This document shows, in pieces, positions 8,430 to 16,900 of a DNA stretch of 64,000 nucleotides. The DNA is from Curtobacterium flaccumfaciens pv. betae (lineage in GTDB: Bacteria; Actinomycetota; Actinomycetes; Actinomycetales; Microbacteriaceae). The position numbers and the translations under genes were made by a program. The notes under the pieces were generated by a model. That model did no database searches. It was not told the DNA's origin and saw only the letters and a program-made list of their open reading frames with translations. Within the stretch, counting starts at the first letter, position 1; each line of letters starts with the position of its first letter. The stretch is from NCBI RefSeq assembly GCF_026241855.1, contig NZ_JAPJDC010000001.1, forward strand, positions 3,038,001-3,102,000, written 5' to 3'.

Positions 8430-8435
8430 TAGGCT
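8430..8435 (+). promoter_or_regulatory. -10 box TAGGCT for a leaderless kinase mRNA
   Basis: TAGGCT ends six bases before the ATG at 8442, so transcription would start on the A of the start codon. No Shine-Dalgarno sequence precedes the ATG. Confidence 0.5.
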
Positions 8436-8441
8436 CGGGGC

Positions 8442-9656
8442 ATGACCTCGACCGCGCTCCCCGCCGTACCGCTCGGGCAGCGTGTGTGGTCCCAGACCTG
8501 GCGTGTCGCCGTCGCGGCCCTGACCGGGCTCCTCACCGCGGGGCTCGTGTGGCCGTCGATGGACACCCGCGGCTGGAGCGACCTGCACGTCGGCGCACTG
8601 ATCCTCGGCGACGTGGGAGCCGGTCTGGTCGCCCTCGTCCTCCTGCCGTTCCGGCACCGGGCACCGCTGGTGATCACCGTCGTCATCGGTGCCCTCAGCT
8701 CGGTGTCGACACTGGCCGTCGGCGCAGCCGGACTCTCCCTCGTGTCACTCGCCACCCGGCGTCGAGCCGTGGAACTCGCCGTCGCCGGCGCGGTGCTGCT
8801 CGGCGCCACACTGCTCTACGACGTCGTCCTGGCACCCCCCGCCGATGACATGCCGCTCTGGCAGATCATGCTCGTCGGCCTCGTCGGCATCGCCCTGCTC
8901 GTCGCGATCGGCATCGGGATCGGACAGCGCCGGGCGCTCCTGCTGTCCCTGCGCGAGCGCGCGGCCCTGCTCGAACGCGACCAGCAGCTGCGCGAGGACC
9001 GTGCCCGCGAGCAGGAGCGCGCCCACATCGCCCGCGAGATGCACGACGTCCTGGGCCACCGGCTGTCCCTGGTCGCGCTGCACGCCGGTGCGCTCGAGTA
9101 CCGCGGCCCGGGGCTCACCCCCGACGAGACCGCCGCAGCGGCCGGGGTCGTGCGGGCCGAGGCGCACTCCGCGCTCACCGACCTGCGCGACGTCCTCGGG
9201 GTGTTGCGCGACCCCGCGGCGAACGGCGGCGACGAGGTGACCGGCACCGCGCCTCCGCAGCCGACGCTCGTCGACCTGCCCGGCCTGCTCGACCAGGCGC
9301 GTTCCGGCGGTGCGACCGTCCGGGCGCGCGTCGACACCGACGGCACGGCGGTGCCGACGGCCGTGGGGCGACACGCCTACCGGATCGTGCAGGAGTCGCT
9401 GACGAACGCCCGCAGGCACGCCCCCGGAGAGCTCGTCGACGTCGTCGTCGAGACCGTCCCCGGCCCGGCGATCCGGGTGGTGGTGTCGAACACGCTGGCC
9501 GACGGACCCGCGCCCGTGGACGCCTCCGGGCACACGGCCGGGCACGGCCTGCGCGGGCTCGCCGAACGCGCCCGTCTCGTCGGCGGGAGCTTCCGCGCCG
9601 GCAGCGACGACGGACGCGTGCACGTGGTCGAGGCGGTGCTGCCGTGGACCCCGTGA
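8442..9656 (+). CDS. Sensor histidine kinase, NarL/DesK type
   Basis: 404 residues. Five or six hydrophobic segments occupy residues 15-170, then a short coiled coil rich in Arg and Glu leads to the dimerisation/phosphoacceptor box (HIAREMHDVLGHRLSLVAL). The C-terminal ATPase domain has the N-box-like ESLTNARRHAPG and the G-box GHGLRGLAERARLVGG. The protein should autophosphorylate on the His of REMHDVLGH in response to a membrane or envelope signal, then phosphorylate the response regulator encoded immediately downstream. No extracellular sensing domain of any size is present, so the signal is probably sensed within the membrane. Confidence 0.9.
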   Translation: MTSTALPAVPLGQRVWSQTWRVAVAALTGLLTAGLVWPSMDTRGWSDLHVGALILGDVGAGLVALVLLPFRHRAPLVITVVIGALSSVSTLAVGAAGLSLVSLATRRRAVELAVAGAVLLGATLLYDVVLAPPADDMPLWQIMLVGLVGIALLVAIGIGIGQRRALLLSLRERAALLERDQQLREDRAREQERAHIAREMHDVLGHRLSLVALHAGALEYRGPGLTPDETAAAAGVVRAEAHSALTDLRDVLGVLRDPAANGGDEVTGTAPPQPTLVDLPGLLDQARSGGATVRARVDTDGTAVPTAVGRHAYRIVQESLTNARRHAPGELVDVVVETVPGPAIRVVVSNTLADGPAPVDASGHTAGHGLRGLAERARLVGGSFRAGSDDGRVHVVEAVLPWTP

Positions 9657-10378
9657 CCGCTCCCGTCCGCGTCGTCCTGGTCGACGACGACCAGCTCGTG
9701 CGCGTCGGGCTCCGCATGCTGCTCAGCGGCGACGACGGGCTGGTGGTGGTGGGCGAAGCGGGCGACGGGCTCGAAGCCGAGGGCGTCATCGCGTCGACCG
9801 CGCCCGACGTCGTGCTCATGGACATCCGGATGCCCCGGTGCGACGGACTCGTCGCCACCGAACGCGAACTGCGCCGACGACCCGACCTGGCCGTCCTGGT
9901 GCTGACCACCTTCGAGGGCGACGACCTCGTGCTCGGAGCGCTGCAGGCCGGCGCCCGTGGGTTCCTGCTGAAGGACACCCCGCCGCACGAACTCGTGCAG
10001 GCCGTGCGGACCGTCGCGGCCGGACGCTCGATCCTGTCCCCGTCCGTGCTCGACCGGGTCATCGCGTTCGCGGCCGGGCCCCGCTCGGGCCAGACGGTCG
10101 CTGGCCGGGGCGGCGGACCGGCCGGGCCTGGGGTCGGCACCGCTCCGGACGGAGCCGAGGAGCGCCGGCTCCTCGCCCTGCTGACCGAGCGGGAGCGGGA
10201 GGTCGCGCTCGCCGTGGCGAACGGGGCGTCCAACGCGCAGATCGCCGCCGACCTGTACGTGGGCCTGGCCACCGTGAAGACGCACGTCGGGCACGTCTAC
10301 GAGAAGTTCGGCGTCGAGAACCGGGTGCAGCTGGCTCTCGTCGTGCACGCGGCCCGGCGGGGAGAGCCGAGCGCGTGA
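9644..10378 (+). CDS. LuxR/NarL-type response regulator
   Basis: 244 residues with a GTG start at 9644. A second GTG at 9653 would give the classic GTGA overlap with the kinase stop; GAGG at 9631 favours 9644. The receiver domain has the acidic DDD pocket near residue 15, the phosphorylatable Asp in VVLMDIRMP, and Lys in FLLKDTPP. The C-terminal HTH is LTEREREVALAVANG...VKTHVGHVYEKFGV. A Gly/Pro-rich linker of about 35 residues separates the domains. It is the partner of the overlapping kinase; the target genes are not visible here. Confidence 0.9.
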   Translation: MDPVTAPVRVVLVDDDQLVRVGLRMLLSGDDGLVVVGEAGDGLEAEGVIASTAPDVVLMDIRMPRCDGLVATERELRRRPDLAVLVLTTFEGDDLVLGALQAGARGFLLKDTPPHELVQAVRTVAAGRSILSPSVLDRVIAFAAGPRSGQTVAGRGGGPAGPGVGTAPDGAEERRLLALLTEREREVALAVANGASNAQIAADLYVGLATVKTHVGHVYEKFGVENRVQLALVVHAARRGEPSA

Positions 10379-10400
10379 CCGGTTCGCCGGGTGACCGGGG

Positions 10401-10440
10401 CGCCGGGTCGCCGGGTCGCCGGATCGCCGGATCGCCGGGT
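10401..10440. repeat. Five tandem copies of the 8-mer CGCCGGGT
   Basis: CGCCGGGT, CGCCGGGT, CGCCGGAT, CGCCGGAT and CGCCGGGT run head to tail just after the response-regulator stop. They are flanked on both sides by GGTGACCG, so the block may be a slipped-strand expansion. It is noncoding. Confidence 0.75.
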
Positions 10441-10475
10441 GACCGTCGGCTGAACGGTCGACGGTGCCCCCTCGG

Positions 10476-10481
10476 CAGGAT
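10476..10481 (+). promoter_or_regulatory. -10 box CAGGAT for a leaderless mRNA
   Basis: CAGGAT ends six bases before the ATG at 10488. The same arrangement (CAGGATGGGC-NN-ATG) occurs before the protease gene at 63080. Confidence 0.45.
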
Positions 10482-10487
10482 GGGCCG

Positions 10488-11300
10488 ATGGCCGAGACGC
10501 ACGTGAAGACGTTCACCACCGCGGACGAAGCGGCAGCCGAAGCCGCCGGGCTCTCCTGGCTCGCCGAGGCCGAGGACACCGGCGGCACCCGCATCGCCCG
10601 TGTGCTGGGGCGCCCGACCCCGACCGTGCTCGACCTCGAGCTGATCTCCGACGGCTCCCCCACCGCCGCCCAGGCCGAGCGGTTCGGCCGCTCCCTCGCG
10701 CACACACACGCCGCCGGTGCCGACCACTGGGGTGCGCCGCCCACCGAGTGGACCCGCGGTGCGGCGCTGCGGATGGGCCGCTCGCGCACGCCGTTCGTCG
10801 CGGCCGATCGGGTACCGACGACCTGGGGCGAGTTCTTCGCCGAGTACCGCATCCGTGACTTCGTCCGCCGCATCGTCGACGCCGGCGGGTTCGACCACGC
10901 CGAGGCCGCCGTGTTCGAACGGGTCGCCTCGCGCGTGCAGGACGGCACGCTCGGGTCGCCGCAGCCCGCGCTCGTCGGGGACGGACCCGCGCGCCTGCAC
11001 GGTGACCTGTGGGCCGGCAACGTCCTCTGGCCGACGGACTCGTCCGAACCGACCGGCGCCGTGCTCATCGACCCGATCGCCCACGGCGGGCATGCGGAGA
11101 CCGACCTGGCACTGCTCGGGCTGTTCGGGCTCCCCCGGCTCGAGACGGTGCTCGCCGCCTACGACCGGGAGTCACGGCTGGCCGACGGCTGGCAGGAGCG
11201 CGTCGAGCTCCACCAGCTCGCGCCGCTGCTGCTGCACGTGTTCCTGTTCGGCGGCTCGTACACCGGGGCCGCACTCCGAGCAGCCCAGCGGTACGCCTGA
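10488..11300 (+). CDS. Fructosamine/ketosamine-3-kinase family protein
   Basis: 270 residues, a little shorter than the usual 285-295. The APH-like kinase fold is marked by ARLHGDLWAGNVLWP (catalytic Asp and Asn) and by IDPIAHGGHAETDLALLGLFG (metal-binding Asp of the DFG position). Family members phosphorylate the sugar of glycated amines so that the adduct falls apart (protein deglycation). Alternatives are other small-molecule kinases of the APH superfamily, but the DLWxGN signature is typical of fructosamine kinases. The ATG at 10488 is preferred over a GTG at 10464 because of the -10 box and the family start. Confidence 0.83.
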   Translation: MAETHVKTFTTADEAAAEAAGLSWLAEAEDTGGTRIARVLGRPTPTVLDLELISDGSPTAAQAERFGRSLAHTHAAGADHWGAPPTEWTRGAALRMGRSRTPFVAADRVPTTWGEFFAEYRIRDFVRRIVDAGGFDHAEAAVFERVASRVQDGTLGSPQPALVGDGPARLHGDLWAGNVLWPTDSSEPTGAVLIDPIAHGGHAETDLALLGLFGLPRLETVLAAYDRESRLADGWQERVELHQLAPLLLHVFLFGGSYTGAALRAAQRYA

Positions 11301-11301
11301 C

Positions 11302-11430
11302 CCCCTCGCACCGTGCGAGGGGCGCCGCACGAACGGTGCGAGGTTCCACACTCCGTGCGACCCCGCGTGCCTCGCACCGAGTGCGGAACCTCGCACCACG
11401 GCAGACCGCCCCCTCGCACCGTGCAAGGGG
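11302..11430. repeat. Array of three inverted repeats built on CTCGCACCGTGCGAG
   Basis: Three hairpins share the core word GTGCGAGG. The first is 11302-11322 (CCCCTCGCAC, one-base loop, perfect). The second has arms 11335-11353 and 11379-11397 (19 bp, one mismatch, GGTGCGAGGTTCC...). The third is 11410-11430 (CCCCTCGCAC pairing with GTGCAAGGGG, one mismatch). The array fills most of the gap after the kinase gene. Confidence 0.75.
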
Positions 11431-11456
11431 GCGGCACGCGGTGCTGCGGCCGCTTC

Positions 11457-11507
11457 GTGAGCAGAAGACGTCGGGTGCCGCGACCGCACTCGACATCTCC
11501 TGCTCAC
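11457..11507. repeat. Family A palindrome
   Basis: Arms 11457-11472 (GTGAGCAGAAGACGTC) and 11492-11507 (GACATCTCCTGCTCAC) pair at 14 of 16 positions. The left arm is nearly identical to those at 2562 and 36111. It lies 54 bases before the next start codon. Confidence 0.7.
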
Positions 11508-11560
11508 CGAGTGCCGCCCGGGTCGCATACTGGTCGGAGAACGCCGGACGAGGAGGCCCC

Positions 11561-11830
11561 GTGACGAACTCGTACGACAAGCTCCCGGGCCGCCCGGACC
11601 CCACCGACCTGGTGGTCGAGGTGCCGGCGTTCGAGGACGACCGCCCCCAGCCGGAACCCGCTCCGCCCGCCGCGGCGCCGGAGCTCGTGGCCGCGACCGA
11701 GTTCGCGCGGTCCTCGCACGCACCGCCCACGATCCGTCGGACGCAGATGCGGGCGGGCGCGTGGATCGCGGGCGTCCCGATCGCGGCGCTCGTGGTCGTC
11801 GCGATCGTGCAGATCCTGCTGCCCCGCTGA
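11561..11830 (+). CDS. Small single-pass membrane protein of unknown function
   Basis: 89 residues, GTG start with AGGAGG five bases upstream. The first 60 residues are polar and rich in Pro, Ala and Asp (PDPTDLVVEVPAFEDD). The last 25 form one membrane helix (AWIAGVPIAALVVVAIVQILL) ending in Pro-Arg, so the protein should be tail-anchored with its N-terminus in the cytoplasm. I recognise no domain. It stands alone between two repeat elements. Confidence 0.72.
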   Translation: MTNSYDKLPGRPDPTDLVVEVPAFEDDRPQPEPAPPAAAPELVAATEFARSSHAPPTIRRTQMRAGAWIAGVPIAALVVVAIVQILLPR

Positions 11831-11878
11831 CCGAGAGCGCGACCGAGCGGAGCGGGGCGCTCGGACGCCTTCTCACGC

Positions 11879-11926
11879 GCTCAGCGACACCTCACGCACA
11901 GCCGACGGCGTGAGGTGTCGCTGAGC
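11879..11926. repeat. Family B palindrome, perfect 18-bp arms
   Basis: Arms 11879-11896 and 11909-11926 (GCTCAGCGACACCTCACG and its complement) pair without mismatch around a 12-base loop. This is the best copy of the GCGACACCTCACG family, which recurs at 33775, 38417 and 51752. Probable terminator of the small membrane protein gene. Confidence 0.8.
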
Positions 11927-11947
11927 ACGAAATCCGGGCGTGGTCCG

Positions 11948-11962
11948 GATCGTCAGACGATC
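11948..11962. promoter_or_regulatory. Inverted repeat GATCGTC-A-GACGATC upstream of secreted protein gene
   Basis: Perfect 7-bp arms around a single A, about 113 bases before the ATG at 12075. Size and position suit a dimeric regulator site. No promoter hexamers could be placed with confidence. Confidence 0.35.
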
Positions 11963-12074
11963 GACCAACGTCGAGCCCCATCCCGTGCATCCGCGTCAGA
12001 GCGCACGCAGGCTGGGTCCTGTCCGAGCAAGACGACCCGAACGGGTCACCACTGCAGAGATGGGAAACACGATC

Positions 12075-12566
12075 ATGAACTCGTTCAAGCGCAAGTCCGT
12101 GAAGCTCCTCGCCGGCACCGCCCTCGGTGGCGCCGTCATCGCCGGGGCGTTCGTCGCAGCCCCCGCGCAGGCCGCCGAGCCCGCGCCGCCCAGCACCTCG
12201 TCGTCCGTCGGCGGCAACGTCAACGTCAACCTCGACCCGGTCGCGATCGTCAACGCGATCAAGGACGCCGTCAACGACCAGAGCGATCGTGGCGGTGCCG
12301 TGCAGGCGGCGCTCGACGTCGGCTACTGGAACGCCGGCAACCCCGACCGCCTCACCGTCGCGGTGGTCAACAAGAACCAGGACATCACCGTCGAGGGCGA
12401 CGTCGCGGACGCCCAGTCGATCGACATCAAGGGTGGCAACTACGTCATCTACTGGTTCAAGGGCCCCGGCAAGGTCACCAACAACGGTGACGGCGGCTGG
12501 CTGAACTGGGGTGTGTTCGGCAACATCGAGCGCATCGACAACGTCATCCACGTCAACGGCGGCTGA
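12075..12566 (+). CDS. Small secreted protein of unknown function
   Basis: 163 residues. The N-terminus is a clear Sec signal peptide: FKRKSVKLLAGTALGGAVIAG, then FVAAPAQAAE with cleavage expected after AQA. The mature part is about 130 residues, rich in Asn, Gly and Val. It carries NVNVNLDPVAIVNAIKDAV, then alternating hydrophobic strands (LTVAVVNKNQDITVEGDV) and a Trp/Gly/Asn-rich end (GDGGWLNWGVFGN), suggesting a small beta-rich fold. No Cys and no catalytic motif are visible. I do not recognise the family. An in-frame ATG at 12060 would add five residues. Confidence 0.8.
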   Translation: MNSFKRKSVKLLAGTALGGAVIAGAFVAAPAQAAEPAPPSTSSSVGGNVNVNLDPVAIVNAIKDAVNDQSDRGGAVQAALDVGYWNAGNPDRLTVAVVNKNQDITVEGDVADAQSIDIKGGNYVIYWFKGPGKVTNNGDGGWLNWGVFGNIERIDNVIHVNGG

Positions 12567-12582
12567 CTTCCCCGTTCATCGA

Positions 12583-12618
12583 CGACGCCCCCTGGGACCT
12601 CGGTCTCCGGGGGCGTCG
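12583..12618 (+). terminator. Hairpin terminator after secreted protein gene
   Basis: Arms 12583-12592 (CGACGCCCCC) and 12609-12618 pair perfectly over 10 bp, all but one of them G-C, around a 16-base loop. It begins 17 bases after the TGA. The opposing LuxR-type gene ends at 12635, so it may serve both strands. Confidence 0.6.
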
Positions 12619-12634
12619 CCGTGTGCTGTCGGAC

Positions 12635-13453
12635 TCAGGGAGCGTCGTCGCCCGCCTGCGCCGCCTCGATCGCCGACGGCCGGTTGCGTGCAGCCAGCCT
12701 GAAGTCCCTCCGAGACCGGATCCAGCCCCGGACGAAGGCGACCGACACCAGCGCCGTCCGGTTCGGTGCGTTCCAGGACTTCATCAGCCGGCCGAGGTGC
12801 CAGGCGACGGCCTGTCGGCTGTAGGCGGTCTCCTTGGCGATGGCGTCGTTCGAGAGCCCGCGGGCGGCGAGCGCCAGCATCCGCTCCTCGGTCTCGTCCA
12901 GGCCGGGCGCCGACGCCACCAGGTCGATGTCGTCGGTACCGAGTGCTGTCGTCGCGTCCGCCGACGCCCCTCCGCGGTGCTGCGCCCAGGCCTCCGCCCA
13001 GCACGAGCCGAGTTCGTGCGCCACGAGTGATGCCCGGCTCATCGCGAGCATCGTCCGGCCGGCATGGTCGATCGTCGTCGCGTGCTCGCGGGTGGCCGTG
13101 TGCATGACGAGGGCGAAGACACGGATCGCGGGCAGGGCGCCGCGGAGCACGACCGAGACGTCGACCTGCGGATCGTCGGCGCTGGCGGCTGCGACCTCGC
13201 GGAGCCGGACCAGGCACTCCGGATCGAGTGGTTCCCCACGCTCGACCGCGCGCAGTGCCGCGGGGAGCACGAGCGGGACGATCTGCTCGTACCGACGCCG
13301 GAGCCAGTCGTGCCCGTCGGGTCGGATCCCGTGCAACGGTGGCGCGAGCAGCAGCTCCGTGAACTCCGGGCACCGCTCGTCGAGCGCCAGCCCCAGCCGC
13401 TCCCCGGGGAGCAGCACGGCCGTCCGTCGTGCGTCGTCGCGCTCGGTCGTCAT
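12635..13453 (-). CDS. Transcriptional regulator with C-terminal LuxR-type HTH
   Basis: 272 residues. Residues 1-195 are mostly helical with no receiver, GAF or PAS motif that I can recognise. Residues 205-265 hold the HTH: ETEERMLALAARGLSNDAIA, then SRQAVAWHLGRLMKSW, which follows the LuxR pattern with changes (TAYS in place of the usual L/I-x-S/V). The gene is divergent from the glutamate synthase gene with a 470-base gap between starts, so control of that operon is possible but unproven. A TACGGT -10 box nine bases before the ATG suggests a very short leader. Confidence 0.75.
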   Translation of the reverse strand: MTTERDDARRTAVLLPGERLGLALDERCPEFTELLLAPPLHGIRPDGHDWLRRRYEQIVPLVLPAALRAVERGEPLDPECLVRLREVAAASADDPQVDVSVVLRGALPAIRVFALVMHTATREHATTIDHAGRTMLAMSRASLVAHELGSCWAEAWAQHRGGASADATTALGTDDIDLVASAPGLDETEERMLALAARGLSNDAIAKETAYSRQAVAWHLGRLMKSWNAPNRTALVSVAFVRGWIRSRRDFRLAARNRPSAIEAAQAGDDAP

Positions 13454-13923
13454 CGTGCGTCGACCGTATCCGGACAACAGGTGTCGTGTCCGCTGCGTTC
13501 ACGTGGTGTTCGTTCTCACCTCGGCCACAGCGCTCCGCCTCGGTGTGGAGATCTCGGTGCTGGCGGCAGCCAACCCGGTGGCGACGGGCGTGCGGTTCGT
13601 GTCATCTGAGGCGTGGGTGTTCCGCGGGCGCAGACGACCGGAGCCATCCGCCCCGGTACCACCACCTCGGCGGGCCTACCGGGTGCGAGCAGCACGGCAC
13701 CTGCCCGCCGCACCGCCCATCCGGGGCGAGGTCGTCCGCTCCGTGCGGCGCTGCGACCTCGCACCGAGTGATCGACCCCGCACCAGCCGGAGACCCCCGC
13801 GCCGCGCCCCACACCACCCGTGTTGCACGGTCGGTATACCAAGCCGTAGCATCGCCCTACCGCACCACCACCCCACAGGGCCCGACTGCCACCATCGGTC
13901 TGCCCGCGGCGAGCGCTCCATCG
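13454..13923. other. 470-base gap between divergent LuxR-type gene and glutamate synthase gene
   Basis: No gene is supported here, although one frame stays open through it by base composition. It holds the gltB promoter at 13823-13852 and a CTCGCACCGAGTG word at 13756 that matches the repeat array at 11302-11430. The rest is plain GC-rich sequence. Confidence 0.6.
13823..13852 (+). promoter_or_regulatory. Sigma-70-type promoter for the glutamate synthase operon
   Basis: TTGCAC (13823-13828) and TAGCAT (13847-13852) are separated by 18 bases in a locally AT-richer stretch. Transcription should start near 13859, leaving a leader of about 65 bases before the ATG at 13924. Confidence 0.6.
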
Positions 13924-16900
13924 ATGCAGCCCGCGCCGTCCGCTGCCGGCAACGCCCCACTGGACCCGCACGTGAACCCCACCTCTTTCGGTCTCTACGA
14001 CCCTGCCCGCGAATCGAGCGATTGCGGCGTCGGTTTCATCACCCGTCTCGACGGGACGCCGAGCCACGACGTCATCCGCAAGGGCGACGAAGCGCTGTGC
14101 TCCATCCCGCACCGCGGCGGCAAGTCCGCCGAGGGTGTCGGTGACGGCGCGGGCGTCAGCATCGACCTGTCGGTGGAGTTCTTCAGCGCCATCACCGGCG
14201 AGCAGCTGCGCGCCGGGCACTTCGGCGTCGCGAACTGCTTCGTGCCGAGCAGCGACGGAGTGGACGGCTCCGACGAGCGTGCCCGCGCCGAGCAGACCGT
14301 CACGGACGCCATCACGGCCGAGGGCCTCGAACTGCTGCTGGTCCGTGACGTCCCGGTGGACCACTCCGTCGCGCGCCCCGAGGCCGAGCAGTACCAGCTG
14401 CCGATCGTGCAGTGGGTCTTCCGTGCTCCGTCCGACTGGGACCGCACCGAGGTCGACGCCGCCGCGAACCGCGCCCTGCTCGCCATCGAGGCGGTCTCCT
14501 ACGCCCAGGCAGCCGCCGAGCGCGCCGAGCACGCCGCCCTGTACCCGCTGTCGCTCAGCGCCCGGACCCAGATCCTGAAGGGCCGGCTGAACTCCGGCGA
14601 GGTGATCGGGTACTTCACCGACCTGCGCGACCCCCGGCACTCGGTGCGGACGCTGTACTTCCACACCCGGTTCTCGACGAACACCGAACCGCACCCGACG
14701 ATGGCGCAGCCGTTCCGCCTGATGGCGCACAACGGCGAGCTGAACACCGACCGCAAGAACCGGCTGTCGGACGAGGCGCTCGCGCGGGCTCGCACCCGGA
14801 GCATCGTGCGTCCGCCCGGGCAGTCGGACTCGAGCCGACTCGACCAGACCCTGCAGAGCCGCGTGTTCGACGACGGGCTCGAGATCATCGAGGCCGTGGT
14901 CTCGCTCATGCCGCCGGCATGGGAGAACGACCGCACCCTGACCCCGGACGTCCGGGACATGCTCGAGTACTTCTCGCTGTACGAGGAGAAGAACGACGGT
15001 CCCGCCGCCGTGATCTTCAGCGACGGCGACGTCGTCGGCGCCCGCCTGGACCGCCTGGGCCTGCGCCCGCTGCGCACCGTCGAGACGGCCGAGTACCTGA
15101 TGGTGTCGTCCGAGGCCGGCCAGGTCGAGTTCGACGCCGACGAGGTCGTGCACCGCGGCCGCATCGAGGCCGGCGGCATGCTCGTCGTCGACCACCGCAC
15201 CGGCACCCGCATGCGCACGGGCGAGGTGCTGCACATGCTCGCGGCCCGCCGTGACTACGGCACCCTGCTCGACGCCGCCCGCGTGAACCTGGACGACGTG
15301 CCCGCTCCGGACTACGAGCGCACGACGTCCACCCTGGGCTACGACGGCGACCTGTCGCTCGCGGGTCGGTACGTGGCGTACTCGCTGAACCAGGAGAGCT
15401 TCCGGTTCATGCTCGACCCGATGCTGCAGAACGGGTCGGAGCGCATCTCGGCGATGGGCTACGGCAACGCCATCAACGCCCTGAGCGACACCGAGGGCGG
15501 CATGGCGAAGTACTTCTCGCAGCGCTTCGCCCAGGTGACGAACCCGCCGCTCGACTCGATCCGCGAGGCCGACGGGATGTCGATGCGCGTGGCACTCGGC
15601 GCGAAGCCGGACGGCACGGGCACCACGGGGCGTCAGCTCGTCGTGCAGTCGCCGATCCTCGGGCACCTCGACATGGTGCGGCTGCGCGAGCAGGACATCG
15701 TGCCGCTCGAGCGCTTCGACATGCTCTACGTGCCGGTGCCCGCCGACGAGCAGGCCAACGCCGACGCGATGCGCGGCGCGCTGGACGCGCTGTGCGACGC
15801 GATCGAGGCGTTCGCGGCGCGCGGTGGCGGGATCGCGGTCGTGACCGACCGCGAGGTGTCGTCGACCCATGCGCCCCTCCCCGTGATCCTGGCCGTGGCC
15901 GCCGTCAACCAGCGGCTCATCGAGACCGGTCTGCGCCTGCGGGTGTCCGTCGTCGCGGAGAGCGGTCAGCTGCCATCGTCACACCACGTCGCGACCGCGC
16001 TGGGCTTCGGTGCCGCCGCTGTGTACAGCTTGAGCGCTCGGCTGCGCGCGGAGGAGAAGTACCCCGCCGCACCCGCACCCGCCGGCGAGCTGACCGCGAC
16101 CGACCTGGCGCTCAAGCAGTTCCGCAAGGCCGCCGAGAAGGCCCTGGCGAAGACCATGGGCCGCGTCGGCCTGTGCACCGCCGAGAGCTACATCGGTGGC
16201 GAGTTCTTCGAGCCGAACTACCTCGACACCGGCGACGACGTGCTCGCGCGGATCTTCCCGCACATGCAGGCACCGGTCGGCGGCGTCGGCTTCGCGCGCA
16301 TCGCCCAGGCGGCGACGGACTGGCACGAGCGTGCCCGCACGGTGGCGTCCGAGGGCCAGGTCCCGCTGCTCGGCCTGTTCAAGGAACGCTCCGACGGCGC
16401 CGGCCACTCGTTCGGCGTCGCGAGCGTCCGCGGGTTCGGCGGCATGACCGAGGAGCGCCCGGCCTTCGAACGCTCCGGCGACTCCGACGCGCTGCGCCTG
16501 CTCACGCTCGGCCAGCTCGACGACTCGTTCGGCATCACCGACGCCGCGTACCGGAACACCGGGTACGACCGGCTGAGCGACGCCGAGATCGACGCGCACC
16601 GCATCACGCCGGGCTACGTCACGTTCCTGCAGACGACCCACGACGAGCGGTCCCGCCGCCCCGCCGCGCTCCGCGACGTGCTCGCGCTGCCCGCGGACGT
16701 CACCGGGATCGACACCGCCGAGGACTTCGCCCGCGAGCTCGGCCGCTTCTCGACGAGCGGCAACGCCAGCGTCACCGTGCGCGGGCTCTCCGGCTCGCGT
16801 CCGTCGGACGACCAGGACCTGCCGGGAGGCACGGAGCGGTTCCGCCTGGAACTCACGTCGACGGGGACCACGGGTGCACTGCGCCACGCGGCCCTGGCGG

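Noticed and set aside
13429..13923. Upstream extension of the glutamate synthase frame
   Set aside because: It would run across the promoter at 13823-13852 and encodes no conserved sequence. The nucleophile Cys lies 33 residues after the ATG at 13924, a normal propeptide length.
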